A stretch of DNA of 64,000 nt. It comes from an uncultured Phascolarctobacterium sp. (lineage in GTDB: Bacteria > Bacillota > Negativicutes > Acidaminococcales > Acidaminococcaceae). This document shows positions 42,494 to 50,946 of the stretch, in pieces. The notes beneath the pieces are model-generated. The model was not told the origin of the DNA. It was given only the letters and a program-made list of their open reading frames with translations, and searched no databases. The position numbers and the translations under genes are program-made. The DNA is taken from positions 30,275-94,274 of the forward strand of contig CAAEPE010000020.1 of NCBI GenBank assembly GCA_900757795.1. The letters run 5' to 3'. The number at the start of each line of letters is the position of its first letter. The stretch's first letter is position 1.

Positions 42494-42544
42494 AGGGCAC
42501 CGCTAAAAAGCGGTGCCCTTTTTACATTGGGAAAGGTTACAGCA
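42494..42544. repeat. Direct repeat R1 (terminator hairpin plus 15 bp) flanking the DpnI cassette
   Basis: Hairpin GGGCACCGC/GCGGTGCCC with T run, then GGAAAGGTTACAGCA (42530-42544). The same order of hairpin core GGCACCGC/GCGGTGCC and the identical 15-mer recurs at 45297-45349. In R2 the 15-mer includes the last codons and stop of the thioredoxin gene. The two copies delimit the four-gene methylase/DpnI cassette, so the repeat marks its insertion. The hairpin is also a terminator for the DUF3089 gene and, leftward, for the cassette. Confidence 0.75.
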
Positions 42545-43147
42545 CTATTTTCTAAACACAAACAAATACTCATGAGCAATCAATAAAAAATTATATTTTA
42601 CACTATTGGTTTTCCAATAACCAGTCGCTCTGCCGTTATGCTGTTCTTTGATGATCAATTCTTTAAGCTTGAATCCCGCGTCTGTAAAAACTTTCATTAC
42701 TTCAAAGGACATGGGTACCATGTGTCCTTTTTGACGGGTATCACCCATCAACACAGCACAAAATTTTTCTTTTTTTAACACACGGTAACTTTCGGCAGCT
42801 ACCTTTTTCATTTCTTCAAGAAAATCTTTAACCTTTAGCAAAGACAAATCTTCCGAAATATCTTCACTATATTTAATAATATCAGCATACGGCGGATGTG
42901 TGCAAATGAGATCTATGCTACTGTCCGGAACAAAATCTAAATGACGAGCATCGCCCTTATGAATATACACCTTACCGTCAGCACCTTCATGTTCAAACGT
43001 TGTTTTTTCTTTGCATCTAGCAAGAGCCACATCATTAACATCAACGCCGATAATATTTCTCTTTAAAAGCTTAGCTTCAACAAGAGTAGTGCCGCCGCCA
43101 GCAAATTGATCCAACACTAAATCGCCTTCTTGAGAATAGCGAAGCAA
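42545..43147 (-). CDS. DNA N6/N4 methyltransferase, start unclear
   Basis: Visible from the TTG at 43147: 200 residues with SAM-binding LDQFAGGGTTLVEAKLL and catalytic THPPYADIIKYS, a class I DNA methyltransferase. Family-like sequence continues 20 codons further upstream to 43207 (NHDAKWRGNWSPYIPRNI), directly after the stop of the dpnD gene, but no ATG, GTG or TTG exists there in frame; the only ATG nearby is one base out of frame. The 5' end is therefore either started at ATT or damaged. Last gene of the cassette, ending one base before repeat R1. Confidence 0.7.
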   Translation of the reverse strand: MLRYSQEGDLVLDQFAGGGTTLVEAKLLKRNIIGVDVNDVALARCKEKTTFEHEGADGKVYIHKGDARHLDFVPDSSIDLICTHPPYADIIKYSEDISEDLSLLKVKDFLEEMKKVAAESYRVLKKEKFCAVLMGDTRQKGHMVPMSFEVMKVFTDAGFKLKELIIKEQHNGRATGYWKTNSVKYNFLLIAHEYLFVFRK

Positions 43148-43207
43148 AATATTTCGCGGAATATACGGCGACCAATTTCCACGCCACTTGGCGTCATGGT
43201 TAAAAAT

Positions 43208-43414
43208 TTAAAATTCAATCCATTCAGTTACTTCTTCATCTGGTTTAATTACAGCTATTTTCTTAGATTGGACTTCCCCATTTTCTAAAACGAGTTTTCC
43301 ATTTTCATAATTTGTTTCAGTCAAAGCCACAGCATTTTCCAAATTATCTGCCATGACCTTAAATTCTTGTGCAATAGTTTCTTCTATTGTAATTGTATAT
43401 TCTTTCACATTCAA
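43208..43414 (-). CDS. DpnD-like protein
   Basis: 68 residues: EYTITIEETIAQEFKVMADN then ENAVALTETNYENGKLVLEN, matching the DpnD/PcfM family (PF14207) that accompanies DpnI in Streptococcus pneumoniae as dpnC-dpnD. Its role is unknown, perhaps a helper or regulator of the nuclease. Starts five bases after the DpnI stop. Its in-frame stop is followed directly by the methyltransferase frame. Confidence 0.7.
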   Translation of the reverse strand: MNVKEYTITIEETIAQEFKVMADNLENAVALTETNYENGKLVLENGEVQSKKIAVIKPDEEVTEWIEF

Positions 43415-43419
43415 TCCCC

Positions 43420-44190
43420 TTACATCATCTTTTTATATTTGCCACTACCTAAAAATTCAATAAATCCCTTATCCCTCAAAAGTTGTAACTGCTGCCTAAT
43501 TTTAGGTTTGATGTTATTATTATTTGGATGTTTCATTTGAAATATATTTTCAAAGGCATAAATCTCACTTAGCGTAAAGTAATTTTTACTCAAATTATTT
43601 ATACAATTCAGAACATCCATAAGCCAACCACGATTGTCTATACTGTTAGTTCTAAAAATATTACTTACATTCACTTTTTCTAACACAACTTTTTTATCAA
43701 GAACATTACCTCTTTTTATTATAGCAATTCTTCCTTGCTGTGGTATATGACTTGTCAATATATTGCATCCAACCCAACCAGCTCGGCGAGCTGTCGGTGC
43801 TAAAGGCTTTCTTTTTTCTATAATACTCGGTGTAAAAAAATACTTAGGTACAAAAATAAAATCTACAACTTTATTTTCAGTCTTTGAGTAATTCATAAAG
43901 AAAAAGTCTGGATTTTGGTTGCTAGTAATGCGTTGAATCATTGTTTCATAAGCGCCATCATTTACTTTTTCAGCCAAACTTCCTGCTTTACTTTTCAACT
44001 CATATTCATTTTGACATGATGGACAATAGAAATCTGCAACAGGTCTGTTGTTCTCAAATTTGCTTATTGTTAAATTTCCGCATCTAGGACAATACATATT
44101 CTCGCTCACCCATGTTTCGGTTATTACTCTTGCGATTTGAGATGCAGAATGATATGACGTTACTGATTGAAGATTAAAAATTAGATTCAT
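43420..44190 (-). CDS. dpnI: DpnI-like methyl-directed restriction endonuclease
   Basis: 256 residues, strikingly similar to pneumococcal DpnI: zinc ribbon Cys34, Cys37, Cys56, Cys59, catalytic Asp53 with Glu64-x-Lys66 (ELKSK), conserved KPLAPTARRAGWVGCNI, and a C-terminal winged helix (KPKIRQQLQLLRDKGFIEFL). DpnI cuts GATC only when the adenine is methylated and thus attacks Dam-methylated foreign DNA. It overlaps by 17 bp the end of a Dam-type methylase gene, an arrangement that would be self-destructive if that methylase were active on GATC. Confidence 0.93.
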   Translation of the reverse strand: MNLIFNLQSVTSYHSASQIARVITETWVSENMYCPRCGNLTISKFENNRPVADFYCPSCQNEYELKSKAGSLAEKVNDGAYETMIQRITSNQNPDFFFMNYSKTENKVVDFIFVPKYFFTPSIIEKRKPLAPTARRAGWVGCNILTSHIPQQGRIAIIKRGNVLDKKVVLEKVNVSNIFRTNSIDNRGWLMDVLNCINNLSKNYFTLSEIYAFENIFQMKHPNNNNIKPKIRQQLQLLRDKGFIEFLGSGKYKKMM

Positions 44191-45136
44191 ATACTATCTT
44201 CCCTATCTGTTCCAACTTGCTCACTACAACCTTAGCACCTTTTCTATGCATAGCATCAACAAATTGTGCAAGCTCAATCTGCTGTTCATCATTAAATAAA
44301 TGCTCTGTATAAGCTGTAAAACTTGAGGTGTTGGTAATAGGACGATACGGCGGATCGAAATAAGCAAAAGTATCTGCGTCAATAAAATCTGCGGACGCTC
44401 TATAATCACCGCAGACAATTTTAACCCTTTGCAGCTTTTCAGACACTGCTCGAAGATTTTCCTCGTCACATATCAGAGGATTTTTATATGCTCCCATTGG
44501 TACATTAAACAATCCTTTTTTGTTGACGCGAAATAAACCGTTAAAGCAAGTTTTGTTAAGGAAAATCATCAGCGCTGCTTTTTCAATATTGACGCTTTCG
44601 TCGCCATTGGTTTTTAAATTGTTGAACCGTTCACGCTTTGCCAAATAATAAATTTTGCGTTTATCTGTATCCTTGGGTATAAATTCACTTTGCATGACCG
44701 ATAACATTACAATAAGCTTGTCTATGTCATCACGAATAATGCGATATGTATTAATAAGTTCAGCGTTAATATCGCTGATGTACACTTCTTCTAAATTGTA
44801 TTTACTTAAAATATCAAAAAGCACGGCACCGCCGCCAACAAAAGGCTCCGCATATTTTTTAATATTTGCGTTGGCAAAGGGATAATATTTTTCAATTTCA
44901 GAAAGGAGCTGACCTTTCCCGCCAGCCCATTTTAAAAACGGTTTAACCTTATTGCCGCAATTTTTATTATAACGAACAATTCTTGCATCCAGCGGTTTTT
45001 TTGCAGTTATAGGAATAATCCACATATTACCAACCATCACTGCATGATCAATTCTATTTTCAGAACAAAGAACTGCTACACGCCTTTGAGAAATTCCCCA
45101 TTTATCGGCTGCTTCTCTTGCAGACATAAATTCCAT
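44174..45136 (-). CDS. Dam-type adenine methylase with N-terminal HTH, C-terminally short
   Basis: 320 residues. Residues 1-50 are an excisionase/MerR-like helix-turn-helix (SAREAADKWGISQRRVAVLC). The methylase part follows: KPFLKWAGGKGQ (66-77), AEPFVGGGAV (96-105), DINAELINTYR (122-132), GDYRASADFI and catalytic DPPY (261-264). After GAKVVVS (300-306) the usual NSDPKN, FFDxLY, AKRxINS and RGxxxELLI segments are missing; it ends with 14 unrelated residues overlapping the DpnI start. It is likely inactive or altered in specificity. RBS AGGAGGTGCG before ATG 45136. Confidence 0.85.
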   Translation of the reverse strand: MEFMSAREAADKWGISQRRVAVLCSENRIDHAVMVGNMWIIPITAKKPLDARIVRYNKNCGNKVKPFLKWAGGKGQLLSEIEKYYPFANANIKKYAEPFVGGGAVLFDILSKYNLEEVYISDINAELINTYRIIRDDIDKLIVMLSVMQSEFIPKDTDKRKIYYLAKRERFNNLKTNGDESVNIEKAALMIFLNKTCFNGLFRVNKKGLFNVPMGAYKNPLICDEENLRAVSEKLQRVKIVCGDYRASADFIDADTFAYFDPPYRPITNTSSFTAYTEHLFNDEQQIELAQFVDAMHRKGAKVVVSKLEQIGKIVYESNF

Positions 45137-45296
45137 AGCGCACCTCCTGTTTTTATGATAATATTATATTCTAAAGCTAGAATGATTACAATATCATTTG
45201 GGAAAGCGCAGCTAACTTTTTCGTAAGCAATCATTAACCAATTTACACTAAAATTTTTTTACCTTAATATCTTCCAACCTTTAAAATTACAAATTA

Positions 45297-45349
45297 AAAC
45301 GGCACCGCTTTTCCGCGGTGCCGTTTTAATGTTTGGAAAGGTTACAGCA
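45297..45349. repeat. Direct repeat R2 (terminator hairpin plus 15 bp) flanking the DpnI cassette
   Basis: Hairpin ACGGCACCGC/GCGGTGCCGT (45299-45324) and GGAAAGGTTACAGCA (45335-45349). Counterpart of R1 at 42494-42544. The 15-mer covers the end of the thioredoxin gene. The hairpin is the leftward terminator of trxA. Confidence 0.75.
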
Positions 45350-45647
45350 AAGCTAAAATTTGACTTTTAGGTCTTGCACCTAAAGCTTTATTCACTGCTT
45401 GGCCGTTTTTAAAAACTATTAAAGTAGGGATACTCATAATTTGATATTGCCCGGCCAGTTCCGGCTCTTCATCAACATTTATCTTGACCACCTTAATATC
45501 GTTACGTTCGGCAGCAATTTCTTCGATAATAGGAGCTACCATGCGGCAGGGACCGCACCAGGATGCCCAAAAATCAACCAAAACCGGCTTTTCAGAACGT
45601 AAAACCTCCTGTGCAAAATTATTTTTATTAACATTGATAACAGACAT
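45342..45647 (-). CDS. trxA: Thioredoxin
   Basis: 101 residues from the ATG at 45647 (AGGAGGA upstream). The redox site WASWCGPCRM has Cys31 and Cys34, followed by KINVDEEPELAGQYQIMSIP with the cis-proline, and SIPTLIVFKNG. A general disulfide reductant in the cytoplasm. Its last three codons and stop lie within the 15-bp repeat that recurs beyond the DpnI cassette, so the cassette entered immediately downstream of the gene. Confidence 0.96.
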   Translation of the reverse strand: MSVINVNKNNFAQEVLRSEKPVLVDFWASWCGPCRMVAPIIEEIAAERNDIKVVKINVDEEPELAGQYQIMSIPTLIVFKNGQAVNKALGARPKSQILALL

Positions 45648-45722
45648 TTTTTCGTCCTCCTTATTTTCTTTCTGATTATAGTTTAACAAATTCTATTTTG
45701 TTTTTCCGTGACATTGTTACAA

Positions 45723-46292
45723 TTATTCTTTATTTTTTACTTTACAGATAAGCTGCGTCATCGTTCCCATGGGGCAATATACACACCAGCTGCGCGGTTT
45801 AAATAAAGCCATGGTGATTAACCCCAGCACCGTGGAAGTCAGCATCACGCTGTAAAATCCAAAGGCAAATTGCGCCGCGCCTTCATTCACGCCGCCGTAA
45901 TACGCCCAATGCCACGGCAGCTTAAACGTCCACAGCAGCGTAACTGCCTGCTGTAAATCTGCCGCGCCTGCAAATACAAGGTAAGTATTCCACAGCATTT
46001 GCAAAAACATAATGCAGAAAAAAATTAAAAAGCCGTAACGAAAAGTTTTGCTTTTCATCCAACGGGGAATATCTTGTCTGCGAGAAAGGCCAAAGCGCCC
46101 GCCAATTAGACTGAAAAGCTGCCCTCTGCCACAGTAACGATTGCAATAACTTTTAGTTCCGTACACCAACGCAATAATCAATGGAATAAAGAAGCACAGA
46201 AGTCCCAGCCACGCAAAAAGAATATTAAAAAATCCTAAAATAAGATAGGTAAGCGAAAGAAGCCAAAGATAATCGTACCATTTTTTCTTCAT
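45723..46292 (-). CDS. 4Fe-4S membrane protein, NapH-like
   Basis: 189 residues with about four hydrophobic segments (YDYLWLLSLTYLILGFFNIL at the start) and two cysteine clusters, CNRYCGRGQLF and CVYCPMGTMTQL, the latter typical of the NapH/NosR/CcoG-type membrane ferredoxins. It could pass electrons across or along the membrane together with the small ferredoxin encoded just upstream; the two genes overlap as ATGA. Partner oxidoreductase unknown. Confidence 0.85.
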   Translation of the reverse strand: MKKKWYDYLWLLSLTYLILGFFNILFAWLGLLCFFIPLIIALVYGTKSYCNRYCGRGQLFSLIGGRFGLSRRQDIPRWMKSKTFRYGFLIFFCIMFLQMLWNTYLVFAGAADLQQAVTLLWTFKLPWHWAYYGGVNEGAAQFAFGFYSVMLTSTVLGLITMALFKPRSWCVYCPMGTMTQLICKVKNKE

Positions 46293-46501
46293 AGTTCTAT
46301 CTCCCGAATTTCAATTACCGATGCCGGACATTCCTTAGCACATTTGCCGCAGCCAACGCACTTTTTCCAATCTACAACTGCTTTAACACCTTTATAAACA
46401 GAAATAGCCTGCAGCGGACAAACCTTAGCGCAGCAACCGCAGGCTACACAATCATTTTCTGCCACATGAGCCTTACGCGGCTTTCTTTTTATTTTTTCCA
46501 T
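46289..46501 (-). CDS. 2[4Fe-4S] ferredoxin
   Basis: 70 residues with two cluster motifs, CVACGCCAKVCP and CVGCGKCAKECP, separated by about 20 residues, giving a bacterial-type 2[4Fe-4S] ferredoxin. A basic N-terminus (MEKIKRKPRKAH) precedes the fold. It starts the two-gene leftward unit with the NapH-like protein, overlapping by four bases. Confidence 0.92.
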   Translation of the reverse strand: MEKIKRKPRKAHVAENDCVACGCCAKVCPLQAISVYKGVKAVVDWKKCVGCGKCAKECPASVIEIREIEL

Positions 46502-46652
46502 ACGCCAACACCTCCGTTTTATATATTATAACTAAAACAGAAATTTTTTTCTGTGATAATATCACTATCGCTCAGTATTTTGCGCAAAAGAAAAAGCCAA
46601 TTTGCAAAATACAGATTGACTTTAATAAGTAAGCTATTTTGTCTTTTTTTTA

Positions 46653-47996
46653 TTAAATAACCTTAAAAGTTTTCCACTTGCCCGACTTTTGCCGCCGCGC
46701 AAAAATCAAACCGCGGATAACCCAATCAAGGCACATAGCGACAGCTATACCGATAACGCCCATGTGCAGCGTAATGCCAAAAAGCACCGATAGCACCAGC
46801 CGCACGCCGACAGTTGTGAACAGTGATATCAGCGTCGTAAAACTTATATCGCCCGCAGCGCGCAGTCCCTTGCCTAAAGGATCGGCATAGGGAAAGGCAA
46901 CGCCGTTAAAAATATTATGAATCAAAACCAGCCAAATAATCAGCTGCTTAGTTTCTTCGGCTAGAGAATAAAATTGCAATAGTACAAGCGTCACGCCGAA
47001 GATTAAAGCGTTCCACGCCACACCGAAGATTAAAGTATAGCGCAGTAATTTTTTTAAATAAAACTCTGCCTGTTCCAAAGCGCCTGCGCCCATACACTGG
47101 CCGATAACCGTAATGAAAACCGGTCCCATGGTCACGCTGACCAAAGCAGCCAGCGACCAAATGCTTTGCGCCACGCCGTTAGCCGCAATTTGATAAGTTC
47201 CGAACAAAGCAACAACGCTGGACAAAGCCACCTTTACAAGCTGAAAGACGCTGCTTTCCACGCCGTTAGGCACGGCAATGCGCAAAATTTGCTTTTGCAA
47301 ATTCCAATCCAGGCGCACCAGCTGCTCTTTAACATAACTTACAGGATTTTTCTTAGAAAAGCACAGCAGCGTAATCACTGCAGCGGCAAAACTGCGCGAA
47401 ATCAAGGACGCCCACGCCACGCCCGCCACGCCTGCGTTCAGCACAAAAACGCCGATGCAGTTTCCCGCAACATTGATAATATTCACAAGAATTGCTAAAC
47501 GCATAGTAGTAACTGTTTTGCCAAAGCTGCGGTACAGCGCCGCGCCCACATTATAAACTGCCAGCGCCGGATAAGAGTAAGCGGAAATGCGCAGATAAAC
47601 GAGGCAGGCTTCCATAACATCGTCCTCCACACAGCCAAACATTAACGTTAAAAGCGAGGTCTGTGTCAGCAAAACTAAAAGCGCACTGACTAGCGAAAAT
47701 AAAATACCCGCCAGCAAAAGCTGCGTCGCCGCCGCGCCGGCCCTTTGCGTATCGCGTCTGCCGATATACTGGCTTATGACCACTGCCCCGCCCGAAGCCA
47801 GCGCCATGAACCAATAAATAAATATGGAGTTGAAAGCGTTGACCAACGATACTCCCGATACTGCGGCTTCTCCTACAAAGCCCGCGATAAAAATATCGGC
47901 AATACCCACCAGCGCCACTAAAAGCTGCTCTAAAAACAGCGGTATAATCATAGCTTTTAAATTTTCATTGGAAAATAGCTTTTCTTGCTGCTCCAT
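46653..47996 (-). CDS. MATE-family efflux transporter
   Basis: 447 residues with about twelve membrane helices in two MatE halves (LEQLLVALVGIADIFIAGFV at the start; the second half from about residue 230, LRIAVPNGVESSVFQLVKVA). Sodium- or proton-driven export of cationic drugs or metabolites. No matching regulator beside it except the LysR gene about 2 kb away. Leftward, probably monocistronic. Confidence 0.9.
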   Translation of the reverse strand: MEQQEKLFSNENLKAMIIPLFLEQLLVALVGIADIFIAGFVGEAAVSGVSLVNAFNSIFIYWFMALASGGAVVISQYIGRRDTQRAGAAATQLLLAGILFSLVSALLVLLTQTSLLTLMFGCVEDDVMEACLVYLRISAYSYPALAVYNVGAALYRSFGKTVTTMRLAILVNIINVAGNCIGVFVLNAGVAGVAWASLISRSFAAAVITLLCFSKKNPVSYVKEQLVRLDWNLQKQILRIAVPNGVESSVFQLVKVALSSVVALFGTYQIAANGVAQSIWSLAALVSVTMGPVFITVIGQCMGAGALEQAEFYLKKLLRYTLIFGVAWNALIFGVTLVLLQFYSLAEETKQLIIWLVLIHNIFNGVAFPYADPLGKGLRAAGDISFTTLISLFTTVGVRLVLSVLFGITLHMGVIGIAVAMCLDWVIRGLIFARRQKSGKWKTFKVI

Positions 47997-48039
47997 ATTT
48001 TTCTCCGTGTACTTGCTTTTTATTGTCCCAAACTATTTC

Positions 48040-49212
48040 TTATTTATATGCCTTGCGATAAATTTCTGTACAGTCCGCGTCAGTTAATTCTTTGGGATCG
48101 GCAGCAAACAAACCGCCCATAGTTGCGCGGGCGTTATGCGCCAAATTTTCCAGCTCGCTTTCTTTAATGCCATAAGCGGACATTTTTAAATCGTCAACGC
48201 CGCAATCCTTTTGCAGCTGCACTAAAGCCGTAATAAAATCCTGCGCCGTGGAAGAGTCCTTTTTGCCCAACGCCTTAGCCATCGTAATAAAGCGTTCGTC
48301 GCAAGCGTGACAATCTACAAAATGCTGATAATAAGCAGCAGAAAGCATAATCAAGCCTGCGCCGTGGGGAAGCTGCTGATGATAAGCGCTCATAGCGTGC
48401 TCCATAGAATGCTCGCTGGTGCAGCAGCTTACAGTCATCACCTGACCGGACAAATTATTAGCAAAGGCCATACCCTCGCGCGCTTCTAAATCGCTGCCAT
48501 TTTTCACTGCGCGCGCAAGATATTTGCCTACATTTTCAATGGCAGTCAGCGCCAGCATATCGCCCATTAAATTGTGGAATTTAGAAATATAACATTCGGT
48601 GCTGTGGAACAAAGCGTCAAAGCCTTGATAAGCAGTAAAAGTCGGCGGCACAGAAACCATCAGCTCCGGATCAATCACGGATAAAACCGGGAATAGAAAA
48701 TCATATCCGCCGAAGCCAATTTTTTCGTTAGTTGCATCATTAGTAATTACGCCCCACTGGTCAGCTTCGGAACCGGTGCCCGCAGTTGTGGTCACGCAGA
48801 TTAAGGGCAGCGCTTTATTAGCCAAAGTTTTTCCGCCGCCGGTGCCGCCGTTAATATAATCCCAAATATCGCCGTCATTCACAGCCATAGATGCTATAGC
48901 TTTCGCTGCGTCCATGACGCTGCCGCCGCCCAACGCTACAACAAAATCGCAGCCGTTAGCTTTAGCGCAATCAGCGCCTGCCATCACTGTGGAGAGCAGA
49001 GGATTTGCTTCTACCTTGTCAAAAACCACAGTCTCCACTGCTGCTTCGTTTAACTGCTGCAATAAACGGGCCAAAGTTCCCGTTGCTTTCATAGATTTAC
49101 CGTTAGAAATTACAACTAAAGCTTTCTTGCCCGGCATAGTTTGTTTGTGCAAATCGTTGAGCACGCCTGCGCCAAATAAAGTGCGTGTAGGTACAAAAAA
49201 TTGATAGGTCAT
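48040..49212 (-). CDS. Iron-containing alcohol dehydrogenase
   Basis: 390 residues of the Fe-ADH superfamily: NAD-binding ALGGGSVMDAAKAIA and TTAGTGSEADQWGVI, then the metal ligands in GFDALFHSTECYIS and EHSMEHAMSAYHQQLPHGAG. The last loop has the metal-binding His. Most similar in layout to the YqhD/BDH-like branch of aldehyde reductases or butanol dehydrogenases; the physiological substrate cannot be read. Leftward with the cyclophilin-like gene upstream; a LysR gene is divergent. Confidence 0.92.
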   Translation of the reverse strand: MTYQFFVPTRTLFGAGVLNDLHKQTMPGKKALVVISNGKSMKATGTLARLLQQLNEAAVETVVFDKVEANPLLSTVMAGADCAKANGCDFVVALGGGSVMDAAKAIASMAVNDGDIWDYINGGTGGGKTLANKALPLICVTTTAGTGSEADQWGVITNDATNEKIGFGGYDFLFPVLSVIDPELMVSVPPTFTAYQGFDALFHSTECYISKFHNLMGDMLALTAIENVGKYLARAVKNGSDLEAREGMAFANNLSGQVMTVSCCTSEHSMEHAMSAYHQQLPHGAGLIMLSAAYYQHFVDCHACDERFITMAKALGKKDSSTAQDFITALVQLQKDCGVDDLKMSAYGIKESELENLAHNARATMGGLFAADPKELTDADCTEIYRKAYK

Positions 49213-49263
49213 GATATTTTCCTCCCAGTAATAATTTTTATCTCAAAATCTCTAAATAAATTT

Positions 49264-49746
49264 TTAATTCACTGCCTCCAGCTTCACAGAAAATTTTCCG
49301 TTGTGCTTAGTCAATAACTCCATGCCGGAATCAATGCGTCCCAGCCTGATTAAATTATTGGAATAGCGAAAATCCTTGTAGAATACGGAAAGATTGCCCC
49401 ACGGCGCATAGTAGCATAAGTCGCCGCTTTTCGGTTCGCAGCCGTCAGGCTCGCCAGCAACAGCTAATTTTTGCGTAAGATAAGCAATTTTTTCGGTTCT
49501 GTTGAAATCTTCAAAATTAAGCTCCAATGGCAGCTGCTTGTACAAAGCGCTGGCAGCAGGAGTATTATAAAGCGTGATTGCTACTGTCTGACCGTCAACT
49601 GTCATTTTTAATTTTTTCTCTTCTTGCAGCAGTTCCGCAGCAGGCGCCGCCTTACTCTCCGCAGGCGAAACCTCCGCCTTTCTGCCGCAGGCTGTCAGGC
49701 AAAGCAATAAGCACACTATCAATGTCCACAAAGTCCATTTTTTCAA
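49264..49746 (-). CDS. Cyclophilin-like-fold lipoprotein
   Basis: 160 residues from a TTG start at 49746 (GAGGTG upstream; an ATG at 49776 has none). Signal peptide with lipobox LCLTAC, then an acidic and alanine linker (SPAESKAAPAAELLQEEKK), then a cyclophilin_like domain (PF18050): MTVDGQTVAITLYNTPAA, LELNFEDFNRTEKIAYL, and CYYAPWGNLSVFYKDF. Lacks classical peptidyl-prolyl isomerase residues, so its role is not known. The Fe-ADH gene follows 50 bp downstream, and the LysR gene is divergent. Confidence 0.8.
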   Translation of the reverse strand: MKKWTLWTLIVCLLLCLTACGRKAEVSPAESKAAPAAELLQEEKKLKMTVDGQTVAITLYNTPAASALYKQLPLELNFEDFNRTEKIAYLTQKLAVAGEPDGCEPKSGDLCYYAPWGNLSVFYKDFRYSNNLIRLGRIDSGMELLTKHNGKFSVKLEAVN

Positions 49747-49868
49747 AATTCTCACCTCTTTTATAAATTTCCACAACTTCTTTAGCTAGTTTAGCAGGCG
49801 TTTGCTTTAGCTAAATTATAATTCAGCACGCTATAATATGTCTAATACTTGATTTATCACTACGCTAA

Positions 49869-49883
49869 ATGCTTAAAAAGCAT
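49869..49883. promoter_or_regulatory. Small palindrome in the cyclophilin-like/LysR divergent gap
   Basis: ATGCTT-AAA-AAGCAT, a perfect 6-bp inverted repeat in a 270-bp divergent intergenic region (49747-50014). It may be an operator for the LysR regulator, but has no T-N11-A form. Confidence 0.3.
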
Positions 49884-50014
49884 AATTGAGTTTTCGTGTG
49901 CGAGCTTAACTTTGCAGGCAGGAAAAAGCCGCACTATAACGAATAAATAAAATATACTTTTATGCGAAATCGTAACTGTAAAATATATTTATAGCTTCGT
50001 CAGGAGGTTGCCTT

Positions 50015-50905
50015 ATGGAATTAAGAGTGCTGCGATATTTTCTCGCTGTCGTCAGAGAGGAAGGCATCAATAAAGCCGCAGAAGTGCTGCACATTACCCA
50101 GCCCACCTTAAGCCGCCAGCTGGTACAGTTAGAAGAAGATATCGGCGTAAAGCTTTTTAAACGCGGCTCACGCAAAATTACGCTGACCAACGAGGGCATT
50201 TTGCTGCGGCGCAGAGCGGAAGAAATTTTAGCTTTAGTAGATAAAACAGAAAAAGAGCTTCTCGAGCAGGAAGAACAAGTGGAAGGCAAAATTGTTATTG
50301 GCGGCGGCGAGCTGGCTGCCATCCAAATTTTGCCGCAGCTTATCGACTCTTTCCACAAAAAATATCCGCTGGTTACTTACGACATTTTTACAGCCAACGC
50401 AGACTTGGTCAAAGAGCAAATGGAAAAAGGGTTGGTAGATATAGGCATTTTATTAGAGCCTATCGACATTGATAAATATGCTTTTATCCGTTTGGAAAAC
50501 AAAGAGCGCTGGATAGTTTTAATGCGCCCAGATGATCCTTTGGCAGCTAAAGAAGCTATTTCTCCCCGAGATTTAGAAAACAAGGCTTTAATTTTGCCGC
50601 GCCGCTCCAATGTGCGCAACGAATTAGCAAATTGGTTCGGCAATTCTCTGAAAAAAGAGCAAATCCTTTTCACCAGCAATTTCAGCACGAACAGTGCAAT
50701 TATGGTGCAGGGAAATTTAGGCTACTCTTTAGGTATCGAAGGCTCCGTACCCTTTTTGGATCCGACCAAAATAATTTATCGTCCCTTAGCGCCAGAGCTA
50801 AAGGCTAACTGTGTCCTGGCGTGGAAAAAACAGCAGCCGTTTAGTGTCGCCACCACTAAATTTATTGAGCACATCCAATACTCTTTAAGCATAGGTCAGC
50901 TATAA
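50015..50905 (+). CDS. LysR-family transcriptional regulator
   Basis: 296 residues. N-terminal winged helix RVLRYFLAVVREEGINKAAE then VLHITQPTLSRQLVQLEEDI, and the periplasmic-binding-protein-like effector domain (about 90-296; GKIVIGGGELAAIQILPQLI). ATG start with AGGAGG seven bases upstream. Divergent from the cyclophilin-like lipoprotein and Fe-ADH genes, a common genetic pattern for LysR regulators and targets, so it probably activates those genes. Confidence 0.92.
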   Translation: MELRVLRYFLAVVREEGINKAAEVLHITQPTLSRQLVQLEEDIGVKLFKRGSRKITLTNEGILLRRRAEEILALVDKTEKELLEQEEQVEGKIVIGGGELAAIQILPQLIDSFHKKYPLVTYDIFTANADLVKEQMEKGLVDIGILLEPIDIDKYAFIRLENKERWIVLMRPDDPLAAKEAISPRDLENKALILPRRSNVRNELANWFGNSLKKEQILFTSNFSTNSAIMVQGNLGYSLGIEGSVPFLDPTKIIYRPLAPELKANCVLAWKKQQPFSVATTKFIEHIQYSLSIGQL

Positions 50906-50946
50906 AAACTAAGTATTTGCTCTAATACCGGGTAAATTCTATAATG

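Noticed and set aside
44160..44240. Frameshift that would restore the Dam C-terminus
   Set aside because: I read the other two frames after GAKVVVS; neither gives the expected FFDxLY or ELLI residues before the DpnI start, so the segment is missing rather than frameshifted.
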